From: Trissonchulus latispiculum | Lineage: Eukaryota; Nematoda; Enoplea; Enoplida; Ironidae | Assembly (NCBI GenBank): GCA_030248195.1 | Contig: JASAND010019736.1 | Coordinates: 36,066 to 100,065 of the forward strand | Direction of reading: 5' to 3' | Length of the DNA stretch: 64,000 nt | Shown: positions 11,145 to 22,711 of the stretch, one piece after another | Layout of the letters: every line of letters starts with the position of its first letter | Position numbering within the stretch: the first letter of the stretch is position 1 | Translations under genes and position numbers: made by a program | The notes under the pieces: model-generated | What the model was told of the DNA's origin: nothing | Databases searched by the model: none | The model's input: only the letters and a program-made list of their open reading frames with translations

Positions 11145-13124
11145 GCGAATATGGGTTGCTCGGCGAAGCTGTGCCCGTATTAATTCGCCCACAACCTAGT
11201 CCTCTTCTTTTTTTGAACCTAGCCCCATATTAAACATTTTAAGTCTAGTCCTCTCTTGATTTTACAACCTCACCATTACTTTTTCATGCTCCGGAGGAGC
11301 ATTTTTATTACTTGTCCTTCTGTCATTTTAAAGGTTCCCTTTCCAGCAGTGAGCTAACACAGATAAGGAGCTTGAACAATGCAATAGGCAGGGCAAATGT
11401 GAGCAAATGGGCTGTCATTTGATACCAAACATGACCACTTTTGAAGACTTTCATTTTTGACCCACACCGGACCCACTGTGGACGGGGCATCCACCCAGAG
11501 GCCGGTGGGGCCACTTTTTTGAGGTGGCATAATGACAAAAGTTGATCGCCTCGCCAAGGGCTTTCATTTGACACCAAACTTGACCATTTTTGAAGACTTT
11601 CATTTTTGACCCACACCGGACCCACTGTGGGTGGGGCACCCACCCATAGGCCGCTGGGGCCACTTTCTGTGGGTGGTATAATGACAAAAGTTGATCGCCT
11701 CACCAAGGCCTTTCATTAGATACCAAACATGACCACTTTTGAAGACTTTCATTTTTGACCCACACCGGACCCACTGTGGGTGGGGCACCCACCCACAGGT
11801 CGGTGGGGCCACTTTTTGGAGGTGGTATTATGACAATAGTTGATCACCTCGCTAAGGGCTTTCATTTGACACCAAACTTGACAACTTTTGAAGACTTTCA
11901 TTTTTGACCCACACCGGACCCACTGTGGGTGGGGCACCCACCCACAGGTCGGTGGGGCCACTTTTTGTGGGTGACATAATGACAAAAGTTGATCGCCTCG
12001 CCAAGGGCTTTCATTTGATACCAAACTTGACCACTTTTGAAGACTTTCATTTTTGACCCACACCGGACCCACAGTGGGTGGGGCACGTACCCACAGGTCA
12101 GTGGGGCCACTTTTGTGGGTGGCATGATGACAAAAGTTGATCGCCTCGCCAAGGGCTTTCATTTGATACCAGACTTGACCACTTTTGAAGACTTTCATTT
12201 TTGACCCACACCGGACCCACAGTGGGTGGTGCACCCACCCACAGGTCAGTGGGGCCACTTTTTGTGGGTGGCATAATGAGAAAAGTTGATCGCTTCGCCA
12301 AGGGCTTTCATTTGATACCAAACTTGACCACTTTTGAAGACTTTCATTTTTGACCCCCACCGGACCCACTGTGGGTGGGCGCTGTGGGTCAGGGGTCACA
12401 TCCACCGACCTCAGCAGTATGCTCATCGTTTTCAGCGACCCCGATTTACTATATATGGGTACCACCCCAAGGCCGAAAAACGCCATTTTTAGTGACTTTT
12501 AGGCCATTTCTAGTAAAAGTGGGACTTTTCGCCAAAACAGGTGAAAAAATGCAAAGTTTGGGCCCATCTCCTGAAAGCTCCAGAGCGAAATTAAAAAATC
12601 CCCCTCGTCACATTCCGCGCATAGTCCGAAATATTCAAATAAAACAAACCAAACCGATCTAGCTGCTAACCTGTGAAAAAAAGTCGATCACAACCGAAGT
12701 GCCAAAATAGCGAAAGTTCTACTTTGGGGCCTTGGCACAAAGCCAAAATTGGCCAGGTGCCAAAATGACCAAAAAAGGTTGCATGGGAGGACCCTGCCTA
12801 CCAACATATAATAGTAGTATTGTGCCAAAATGCCCATATCGTTCCAACACTGCGCTGACATATGCACTTCCGAAAAGCGTTATTAACCGAGAAAAAAAAA
12901 CAAACGCACGGTAACTCCAGCCTAGTGCAAAATTTCGAAGTCTGGAATTTTAACCAAAAGTAGGTGATACTTGTAGTACTGCTCGAGTACTTTACGATGG
13001 TAACCTTTTTTTACCCCTCCCGGACCTATAATTAGCTGGCACCAGGCCCACACTGTCTCCAGGGGGCCGCGCAGACACCTTTATACCCATATTATGTAGG
13101 GGCGCTATCGCGCCCCTACATAAT
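11145..13124 (+). mobile_element. Family B hairpin-ended element, copy 1
   Basis: Starts GCGAATATGGGTTGCTCGGC and ends with a perfect 15-bp stem hairpin at 13091-13124 (stem ATTATGTAGGGGCGC, loop TATC). The inverse copy lies at 33750-36033. Inside is an array of seven ~149-bp units (11395-12390), then a unique segment whose inverse is at 33.8-34.5 kb. The core of the tandem unit is homologous to that of family A, so A and B are related families. No protein that would mobilise them is encoded. Confidence 0.6.
11395..12390. repeat. 149-bp tandem array, seven units
   Basis: The landmark CATTTTTGACCCAC recurs at 11452, 11601, 11750, 11899, 12048, 12196 and 12345, so the unit is 148-149 bases. 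Each unit has the conserved stretch ATTTGATACCAAACTTGACC plus a GC-rich part that reads GTGGGTGGGGCACCCACCCAC. All three minus-strand frames stay open (up to 245 codons) because the unit lacks stops and is not a multiple of three. This is not evidence of coding. Confidence 0.9.
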
Positions 13125-14042
13125 TAGCCAACATTACTTATTTTAAGCCGGCTACGACCATTTCCGCCGCCACTGCGTACTCGTAGTGATGCATTCAAAA
13201 ATTCTCGTTGAGAATAGCGCGTGGTAAAAACATCTCATTTTTGTAAAGGAAGGTTGTGTGTAAATTGTAGAGCTATCAAGATCATTTCTACTGGAGTTGT
13301 TGTTCTCACTCAACATTATGCTCTTAACATGTGTGAAAAACTCAGTGTCTTCAGTAGAACAAAAAATTTGTCACAAACTTTCCAGATATTAATGGGGTCA
13401 TAACTGCAAGCAGTCTGAGTTCTAAATAGCTTAAATTGCTTTGGAATTTCCACCTTAAACGCGTACAGTGTCTATTTGATTTTTACCACTATGTAGCTAA
13501 ACTTGTTTCGGAGAAACCGCGCTAAATTCCAACCTACTAATTTAATATGATAATTTTATCGTCTAATATGCTTCAGGTAGGATCTGTTGATGCCGGAGCC
13601 AGTGTTTCAGGATGCTTGCCTTTGCCAAGTAGGTGAATATGTTATCTACTGAATGTATAATACGCAATGTATATATACGCAGAGATATAAATTTTAATAG
13701 TGGTATGCAGAGCTGAATATGCCACCAACATTTTAGGCTAAAAGATTTGCCTAGTTGCGTCTCACTGAAAAATGGCGCTGTCCCAAAGATGCAAAATGGC
13801 CATTGTTGCCCCATTTTGCCGTAGTTGATTGGTCGAAATTGCATGTAGGTTGGTTGTTTAGAATTTTCACCACCGATTGCCCTTGTATACTGATACGTAG
13901 TAATACGTAGTAGGACCTAGATTTCTGAGGTTGAAGGTTCTGTTTTTACTTTTTAGTGTTAATACTTTTTACTTGTTAAGACTAGGAGATTTATATTAAA
14001 GCATTTCGCAATACGTATAGAGTTGCATATACAGTGGATGTT
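13125..14042. other. No gene seen; 3' flank of the solenoid gene
   Basis: AT-rich DNA with no supported exon. It contains the downstream flank of the minus-strand gene ending at 14043. An AATAAA at 14047-14042 overlaps that stop codon. No clearer poly(A) signal stands out. Confidence 0.4.
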
Positions 14043-17000
14043 TTATTTGATTAAATGATGTAGTCCTATTACCAGCAGTGCACTGAGACAATATAGCGAT
14101 TGGGAAAGCGTTTTTGCTGCCCGATTTTTCTCGTTCAGCTTTTCCTGATAGGTTGTGCTGGGCTTTCTGTTAGATGACGCCACTGGACCAGTTTCTTCGC
14201 TGGGCACTGGACAGGGTTCCATGTTTGTCAGTTTCGGAATCAGATCCTTTTCAACTGTCTCCAGACTGGACTCAAAGCTGGGGATGGTTGTGCTCCCTCC
14301 ACTTCCTTCTCTTGAACCTCCATTGGCATAAGCTGAGTCTATGTCGATCAGCAGTTGCTGAATGGCATTAAGACTGTTCATCTGAAAAAGCATGTATATA
14401 TATATCATCTCTTTAGTTACTGTTTAATGAAGTTGAGTTTGAGTGAACTGAGTGTGAATAGTTAGTTTTAGTGCCAAGGGTTTGAATACTTTCGTTGGTT
14501 GTTTTTGTTGCCACTATCAGCATAAATGCATACCTACGTATTATAGGCAACATTCTATTCCCTACCTACGTCTTATTGCATAAAATAACTTTCTACCTAT
14601 TAGGGATGGGCGAGGAAAAAAGGACTGGGAAGAAAATGTTTTTCCATTTTTTCCGATGGGGTGGTAAAAATGGAAAGACTTTCCTAATGTTATTTTAACG
14701 AATTTTGCATGGAAATATATTTTTTCTAAACACTTCCGGCGATTTTGCACTATTTGCAACCTTGTCCGAGGGGCATAATAGGTGGAGGTATGTTAAATCT
14801 GACGAAATTGTATTTCGGTTTTTTCGAAGCATCGGAAAAAATGGAAAAATATTCAGGACATGTTCTGAAAGTTAATTTATGATTTGAGAATATTAGGGAC
14901 CTATCAAATAAAATCAAATAAAGTTATATTAATGAACATGGGCCAATTTTGGAAACCTAAATTTTTTGCTGTTGAAGGTATGATTGAGTATACCTTTTAG
15001 GTAGAGTAACTATTAAAACGTCTGGATTTGTGTACTTTACGAAGTGTGTTATATAATCTGAAAAACCGCAGACCAGGTCTAGAAAAACCGCCAAGTTGTT
15101 CAGAACTCGCCTGTAGTTTGCTTTAAAGTATCGTTTGCTGAAAATGTTTTATTCCTGTACTCAATACTGGAACCCTTGTGAGGACTTGTGTAACTGCATT
15201 AGCCCTGTGGGGCTATTAAATATGGTAAAACACTGCTTATATGCGTGCACAAACATGAAATAGCACAACTTTTAACACGTTGGGTAAATTTGGGGTGACC
15301 GGAGAAAAGGAAAAATATGGAAAAAATGGAATTACGGAAAAAGGTTTTTCCGACAATCTTTTTCTTCCGGAAGATACCAATGACGATCCTATATAATATT
15401 AAAAATTTAGTTGTATATGTATGGAACTGACGTCTTCAGCAAAGGCAGAGGCTACTTTTCCACGTAGATTTTTACTCGAATCGGCACAGATCAGACCCAT
15501 TGGAAGAGTTACATTGTCTTCTGCTGTGTAGACTTTGGTAATCTCTATGTGAGAGGAGTTGGCTTGATAAGACACAGTAGCCATACAATAGCAGGCACAG
15601 TCTAGAACCAAGACACCAGAAACAGCTTTTTCTAAGCCTTACAATGTAATGTAATGTAATATCATGTCATGATATGTTGTAAGTTTGGATTTGTTGTCTA
15701 CAAATCTACCTGTCTGTCTGTTTGTTCTCGGACACTCTGTCCGTAGACAATATGTGGGTCAGATTCGGCAGTTTTATACTTGTCAGATGGAGCTTAATAA
15801 ATTGCCAGCAGTTGATTGGAATTGTGTGCTCTTTGGGGTTTCGTGAGATTTGTCCACTATTTCTGGCTTAAATATAGGCAATTTTTTGGGGGCAAGGCAG
15901 CAATCGGGGCTTGTCCGAAGTGTGGGGAGATATTTCTGAGTATTTTCTGCGAATCCTTGTTTTATGTACAAACTGCCTAAAATAGTGTGCTCAATGACGT
16001 CTAATATTTTCGAACCTTTAAAATATGACTCTGAAACTGGCTCTATGGTTTGAGTGTAGACACAAATACACAGATAATATTTTTAGGTTTTTGAAAGTGG
16101 GGGCTTCGTCTCCCCACCCCCCTCTCTAGGGAGGGGGAAATGGGGGGGGCCTCCCAAAAGTCGGGGGCGCGAGCCCAAGGTTGAAATTTACCTAAATTTT
16201 TAGAGCGAAAAATTAGCATTTTAAGGTAAAAACAAAAACGCAAAATCGCTATTTTAAGCTGAAAATGAAGTTATATGTCCATAAATTAGCTAAAAACTGA
16301 GAAAATTTTTCGAAAATTTGAACTCAAAACTTTAATTTTTCGACACTTTTGGACGACCTCCAAAAAAGTAGTGGGTGGAGGCTTGCCGAAACCTAGGGGC
16401 TCCGAAAAGTGGGTGGGGGCCGACCCACCCACACTAAAAATGCCAGCAGATACCCGAATATGTTGTAAAGGAACGGAGATAATTCCAAAAGCGACTTACT
16501 CTTCATATTTCCAACATCAGTGTTTGACTTACTTATCTGTAATGTAACACCGTGAACTATTTCAATGGTTACATGTGGTGGTATTATGAGAAGACCACCA
16601 TTCATAATCTGCAGTCGAGCTCCATTTAGCAAACGCAGTTCGCTATCATCTAAGAGTATCAATCGGCCATAGCTTTCAATAAATCCTAGAATGAATTAAT
16701 TAGATTCATTCAGTCAGTTTGGAAACATTTGAGTCATTTAATAAAAATTAACTGTTGGAGCATATGAGCGATTTAGAGTAAGAGTTATTACTGCTCTTGC
16801 ATTTTATTTCTTCATGCAGGCCGCAAAGTGGTGAATATTGGGGAAATAGTGACAAGGAAATTGTAGTGTTTGAAAAATTGATGTTGCTGTTGCCATCTGT
16901 TAACTACTACCTCTATATTATATTTGATTGCTTCTGTGATTTATACAAGTTACATCGTTTATGAATCTGGCTTATTTTTAGACCCAAATGTAGGGGGGAC

Positions 17001-18561
17001 GCCAGAGGGAGGGTCATACTTTTGAAAACATTTGCGAATTTTTACGTTTTCTTTATAAAAGTTGCCAAAACTCGTTAAAGATGACAAAACCCTAAAATAG
17101 GGAAAATAAAAAAGGAAGCCGAAATATATATAGTTTGACAATATATATGGTCCAAATTTTAGAATTTAGCAATTTTTTGGGTTATGGGGGAAACTCGGAT
17201 TTCAGAATTTATGGGGAGGGGGCTGTTTATTGGGGGGGGGGCTCGCCGAATGGGCGGAAGGTCACCGAATCCCCCCCCGTTAAAATAAGCCAGCGGAAAT
17301 GGTAAACTGACCGAGCTGGACTTCAGATCTATCAGTTAGAGATAATTGAGCTCCTTTATTGACATCAAGAAAGGGATAGAATTGATTCCCGTCTTCATTA
17401 CTGATTTCTAAACTTGACTGTCTGCAACATAGACATTTGCAACAGTTATCGCATATCTGCAGTTTTGCCGAACAAGTTTCAAATTTCAAGAACAGCACAA
17501 TTTGCCAATTTACTGTAATTTTTAAAAGTTGGGGGGGCAGGAAGAATGGGAGCATAAAGCAGGGGGATGTTCAACCTACATTTTTAGCTGAAAATTGCGC
17601 AAATTGCTGTTTCTCTCTTAAATAAGCTTATCAATTTACAAATCGTTGAAAGTGAGAAAATGTTTGAAAAATTGTTTGTACCATGAAAACTTCTTTTCTG
17701 TATAATTTTGTACCCTTGCCAAAAACTGGGTAGAGGTGTTGAAACAGGATTTTTAGAAACATGCAGCAAATACCACAGATTAGAGAACTTTGATTTCCTG
17801 TAAAAGTTAGCTAGTGATTGGGTTATGTTAAGAAAATTAAATTTGAAGACTAACGTTTACCTACGCAGACTTATTCTACCATATTGGCCGATGCGAAAGC
17901 GTGCTACTTTTGCTGTGGAATACGTTCCGCTGAGACTGATGCTGGACTTGTCTTTGATTGAGAGTAAAGCATTATCAAGAAGCGCTCCTGTAAAAAAACA
18001 TCAGAAATGGTTTTATTCTAGGTACGTACTGGGTAGGGGCGGGAGGTTCGAGGGTAAGAATAGTGAAGGAATTACTAATTATGCATTAGGAGTCTTATGG
18101 GCACTTATGCATTATGGGCACTAATGGGCTGACTGTTGTACTCAGCTATGGTTCGATTAGTCTTTTATTTGCTTACCAATATATTAACTGTTATTTTCAT
18201 AACTTATTTCCATATTAATGTATATAACCTGAGCTTTGATCCATTGTAAGGCTACTTTGAGAACCGATCTGTAGAATTGCCTTTCTCTGCAGTAGTAGAA
18301 TACCGTCCTGAATTGATGCCCTACTTTGATCAAATATTCCCAGAGATCCTGTTTCATTGATTATTATCGTTCCTGCAATATACATTTTGCTCTTACTTCA
18401 CTTTTTTGTTTGGTTAGCGGTGGCATTCAGCGTTTGCACGCACAGCGACACTCAGTGTTTGCAAACTGACGCTAAAAGCTTTTCACAGTGCTACTATTTC
18501 GTCTGTCCGGACACTTTCAGGAGGAGTGTCCAGTTTACTCATCTACCGGCACCATACAGGT

Positions 18562-18623
<62 letters not shown>

Positions 18624-19996
18624 GATTAAATCTTGAGGTTTACCTTGAATATGTAACAGAGACTGTTTGGTTAGCACCAGACTGTCCTCCTCCTTGTAGG
18701 TGAGTAAACGACTAGCCTTGGGACCCAGCATAATCACGTTGCCGTCTTCGTTATCAGATACCTGAAATTTTGGATGGACTGAATGTGTGATTTGCGATAT
18801 GCACATGTTCTGTAAGTGTGGATTGATACGTATATACTATACGGATATATTAAAAGTTGCAGATTTTATAAATCTAATTTTAGTAAATTCACGTGTCTTT
18901 AAGTGAATATTGTTTTCAAGCTAAAGTTACCTTTATTTGCTACTGTTACGTTAGTGTAGTTCTGTATTGATTAAAGTAGTATACATACTAACTGAATATT
19001 TCAAATCGTATAAAAGAAATCTCCATTAGAAAACTGTTGAAGAACATTTAGAAAGGTCATCTTACCCGTATTTCGTAATCACTGTCACTCAGAGGCCCCT
19101 CTACAGTCTCTGTCATAATTTGAACAATAGCCTGAGATTCTGACTGTGGAATGGATTTCATTGAGGGTCCGCCAATTTTGAGAATTGGCTCAAGGTAAAT
19201 TTTACAGTAGCCAGGCGGCCCCAGTTGAGCCCTTATCAATGCTTGAGTTGATAGAGCAGAGATCTGAAAGCGTTATATAATAAGATCGATATGAACAATG
19301 CTGACTGTGAGACCGCTGAACAAAGGATCATTCTACAAGCTAGGGGCTCATCCAAGAGAGCTTGCGTCTTTCTGATGAATATGCGGCTCTCTGGATGTAA
19401 AGCCGCCGTGTTACTACAAGTACATACGTATTTACTTGTATGACGAATAATGTCCAATTCCCTTCTGCCTACCTCACAATGGACAGCACCAGCGACAGCT
19501 CATCTCTCCTGTCTCTGTGATGTCGTGGTTAGCACCCCAGACTGCAGTCCGAAAGGTCCGTGTTTCAATTCCCATCGGAACCAAATGTTTACACCAAAAC
19601 GTGACCAAATCTTTACAGCAAAAGGTTAACCAATAGAGGAGTATTTGTTTTAAATTAGTCTTATCTATATGTACTATATATATTTTGCAACTCTCCGTAA
19701 GTATATATATCGTGGAACCTACAATTAGCGTGCATCGTGTTACAAAATAATTAGTAAGCATGGAGCATGCCAGAGCGTGCGCTTAGTACATAACACAAAG
19801 GAACTAAACTTAAATTGAAGGGATGTACTCAGATATAGTTACAGTTAGGTTTACCAAACCAAAATATTTTTGCCATTTTCAGAAAATAGTGTGTACCGTA
19901 TTCAAAAATAAAAATTAGTAAAAATAAAAATATGCATACCTGTATTATCAAAAGCGAAACTGGAATAACTATCACAGCTGTTTGAAGTTGAGCCAT
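14043..19996 (-). CDS. Predicted secreted, GPI-anchored beta-solenoid-like protein; family not recognised
   Basis: Eight exons join in frame: 19996-19940, 19263-19066, 18761-18644, 17987-17861, 17421-17312, 16685-16533, 15601-15432 and 14381-14043 (TAA), 423 aa. All donors are GT and all acceptors AG, and every phase matches. The protein begins MAQLQTAVIVIPVSLLIIQ, a signal peptide continuing into ISALSTQA. Residues ~85-255 show short strands separated by turns (SLVLTKQSLLHI, SSISLSG, AQLSLTDRSEVQL, GRLILLDDSELRLLNGARL, LLIIPPHVTIEI), the L-x-L spacing of parallel beta-helices. A Cys-rich segment (NCACYC) with N-S-S and N-V-T sequons follows, then a Ser/Gly/Pro-rich stalk. The C-terminus (SLYCLSALLVIGLHHLIK) fits a GPI signal or a short membrane anchor. 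I recognise no named family. The start is the first Met before the signal peptide. The gene is head-to-head with POMGNT1, 2.7 kb away. Confidence 0.75.
14600..15375. mobile_element. hAT-like element with GGAAAAAATGG repeats, in intron 7 of the solenoid gene
   Basis: The left edge TAGGGATGGGCGAGG matches the TAGTGATGGGCA-type termini elsewhere. GGAAAAAATGG and TTTTTCCG words cluster near both sides (14610-14690, 14825-14850, 15300-15370). The right terminus is not clearly the inverse of the left, so the far boundary is approximate. It lies wholly inside the 14382-15431 intron. Confidence 0.5.
16083..16440. mobile_element. G-rich short element in intron 6 of the solenoid gene
   Basis: About 350 bp with GGGGG-rich edges and an A/T-rich core. 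It is bounded by TTTTTAGGTTTTTGAAAGTG and GGGGGCCGACCCACCCACACTAAAAA. The base composition and layout match other G-edged elements in the window. The terminal repeats are imperfect and the boundaries are approximate. Confidence 0.4.
16967..17293. mobile_element. TIR element, CTGGCTTATTTT ends, beside exon 5 of the solenoid gene
   Basis: Ends CTGGCTTATTTTTA and TTAAAATAAGCCAG are inverted repeats. Poly-G/C runs sit just inside. It stops 18 bases short of the splice donor that closes exon 5 (17312). A second copy lies at 38793-39147 in intron 3 of the MADF gene. Confidence 0.65.
18564..18621. repeat. (TA)n microsatellite in intron 3 of the solenoid gene
   Basis: About 29 uninterrupted TA dinucleotides, 23 bases beyond the donor of the exon 18761-18644. 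Reading frames through it (Tyr-Ile repeats) are artefacts. Confidence 0.95.
19511..19582 (+). ncRNA. tRNA-like sequence, possible SINE head
   Basis: GTCGTGGTTAGCACCCC resembles an RNA polymerase III A box and GTGTTTCAATTCCC a B box, about 35 bases apart as in tRNA. The acceptor and anticodon stems do not pair well, so a working tRNA is unlikely. A tRNA-derived SINE head or a decayed tRNA fits better. It lies in intron 1 of the solenoid gene. Confidence 0.35.
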
Positions 19997-21634
19997 TGTT
20001 AAGAGATATATATTGGATAAATTCGTTTAAGACATTTCAGTAGTGTTTCAAGTTGTTTTGTTGCTTTCAGTCCAATAATTCGATGTTTCCGTATTTATAT
20101 TTGTTGCAGTTGCGCTGCATGTGGTCGTTTGACAAAGGTTGGAGGGAATGTTGACAATCAAAGATTAATATTTAAATCAGATTCTGGATAATGACAAAAA
20201 GTTAAAAACAAAAACTGATGAAAAAGTACGGGAAATTAAGACAAGATGCTGCTTTCGATTGTTTGTAGGAAATAAATGGCTTTTGAAGTGAGCGATAAAA
20301 TCGTTAATGCAGAAACTGTGGCGGAATTCTTGGACTGTTTTGTTAAAAGCGCGGCATCTTTCATAGCAAATTTATTACAAACTTCGAAAAATATTTGCAA
20401 AGTTTATGCTGTACTCGCCGTTCAACATATACATGGAAATCACTGCTGACTTTTAAAAAATAAAATCTAATAAATCATCCAATTAGTTTGTATATATATG
20501 TGTATTTCAACTGTAGATCGTAACGGTTACGCCTATGTATGTATGCACATGATTATGTATGAGTGAATGGACGAACTATGGATTTGCGTCAGCTTCTTTG
20601 ACAGTATAGACAAAGGAAATGAATTATATACTTAAACTGATTAAGTTTTGAAGTGACGATTTTTTGACTGAATCTGCAGATTTGCAAAAAAATTTGGAGG
20701 TTTGAAATATGCAACCGTTTTGCAGACACGCGGCAGGCGGTGAATGAATAGGCCGTGAATCTAAAAATTCCCTTAGGACTAAGTTATTTTTTAGGAAAAT
20801 AATGTGCGAATATATTAATTTAACAGAACAAAGAGTTGTTAAAGAAAACTTTGAACTTTTAAATTTGATTTTACGACCTTCAGATTTGGTTTTTAAGTAA
20901 ATTGACTGTGTGGAATCTCCAGTATATATGTATTATATTATCAAGCTAAATCTAAAGAAGGCTTCAGTATATACTTTAGCATTACCATTTTGGAGGAAAT
21001 CTGTTCTTCGAAATTCGATACCAAACAAACAGTCTATATATTATATAAGTTAAAAAATATCTTCAGAAAACTACGCATATAACATTCCGCTAGAAAATCA
21101 GATTTGTTGAAAGCTGTTGTATACATAGCAACTGATTCTTTACGTGATATAGAGCTGTATGATTCAGGTACGCGTGTATATAGTACACATAAAAATAGCA
21201 TTTCTAATAACAACTTATCAATGCGTTAGTGTGGCATGCTCTTATCAATAATCCTGAGACCGTTATCAGTGCAAAAACTAGTGTTTGATCGCTGAGCAGG
21301 TTTTCTTGTCAAATTGAGAAAGAAAGTTGGAACAACTATTTAAAGATGCGTGTCTTCGTCTTGCTCTCCTTCCAAGCTAAGCTTGAAAACGGGATATGTA
21401 CGCATGACTGAGTGCTTTTTGTTGCTTCGCTTTGTGTAGCCCTAGTTTGGAAAAAAGATACACAGTTTGTATGTACGTAGATATATACGGTATATATATA
21501 CCACACATATGCGTATGAGTGAGTGAGTGAGCGAGTGATGTTATATACGTATTATATTATGGTTAGCTTTAGCTTCATATAGCTTCCTTCATATTGATAA
21601 CGTGTGATAGCTGTGTGGAGAACAGGATCATATG

Positions 21635-21725
<91 letters not shown>

Positions 21726-22711
21726 GTGTAAACCTACAGGATGATCAGCACAGAAATGGTGGTTTCATGTGCTTAGAAGTGCAATGTTGATTTATCGCAG
21801 AAAATAGACATTTTGGATAATGATCTTGGGCGAAGTTTTATTAGCAGAAAAAAATGTGAACAACATCGATGAGTCAAGGCTTAAGTTGAGTCATGCTTGC
21901 TGATACGTGTAGTCTTGTCGGTGTACAAACTTAGAGTTTATAATTAAAAATAGAAAAGCAACGTACGAGTTGTCGCTATCTGCTAGTTGGATCAAATCTT
22001 AAGAGCAAAATGGTGCTGAATGGCTTGATTTTGTTTCCTAAATTTAATGATAGCATTACTTATCATGTTGAAAATAGACAGGCCAGATGCAGTAGGGTAA
22101 AAACTTACTTTCAGAGCAGTTTAAGCATATAGGATTGTGTTTACCAGTGGCTGAGCTGCTTAGTGTATTCGAGGTCTCAGTTTTGCGGTAATCATTAAAT
22201 CAAACTTACACCTGTTCCTGTCCACAAATTTTGCAAAGCTTAATGGATTTATTTGAAATAATTTTTGTTCATTTTGACGCATTCCTGACAAGCCCAATAT
22301 TTTAGTTTTCAAGGAGTGAAAGAAAAAGATTTCTAAAAAATAATCTAATTCCATGTATATTACTCAATAATATATCTTCTCTCATTCTGCCAAAGCGTAG
22401 ATTTTCCGTTGAATCAAACAGCAAGGTGAAATAATATGTATATAGAGTGGATGATGCCAGTAAATGTGGGGATGGGTCCTGTTCTGGGATTCCTAGTGAG
22501 CTAGTGTCAGTGAGGGCCAACTAAAAGCCAACGACCAAGTATTTTGTGGCCACGCGCATGGAATAAACTATGTATTCTTGCAATCGCAAAACAGCCATGA
22601 AAGTTGGGACAAAGGATTAGCACCGAAAGTTGAGGCAAGGATTAGTTCCCCCCCCCTGTCAGGGGCTGGAAATGATCTATATTTGTTATCTAAATATTGA
22701 CTTTTATTTAG
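19997..22711. other. Divergent intergenic region between the solenoid gene and POMGNT1
   Basis: About 2.7 kb of AT-rich DNA between the solenoid start (19996, minus) and the first recognised POMGNT1 exon (plus). The membrane-anchor exon of POMGNT1 should be here or at the 5' edge, but none is convincing. One weak candidate is an ATG at 21346 (MRVFVLLSFQAKLENG) whose GTACGC donor at 21398 would give the right phase; its hydrophobicity is low for an anchor. A 57-codon ORF at 20276-20449 has no recognisable domain. Confidence 0.4.
21638..21722. repeat. (TA)n microsatellite
   Basis: About 42 TA dinucleotides without interruption, upstream of POMGNT1. Such tracts are length-variable and can extrude cruciforms. 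Confidence 0.95.

Noticed and set aside
11323..12486. Minus-strand reading frames up to 245 codons
   Set aside because: They run through the 149-bp tandem array and are open in all three frames because the unit lacks stops.
18357..18806. Frames with Tyr-Ile repeats on both strands
   Set aside because: They read the (TA)n microsatellite; the real minus-strand exon here is 18761-18644.
19511..19582. Functional tRNA gene
   Set aside because: A- and B-box-like words are present, but the acceptor and anticodon stems do not pair; listed only as tRNA-like.
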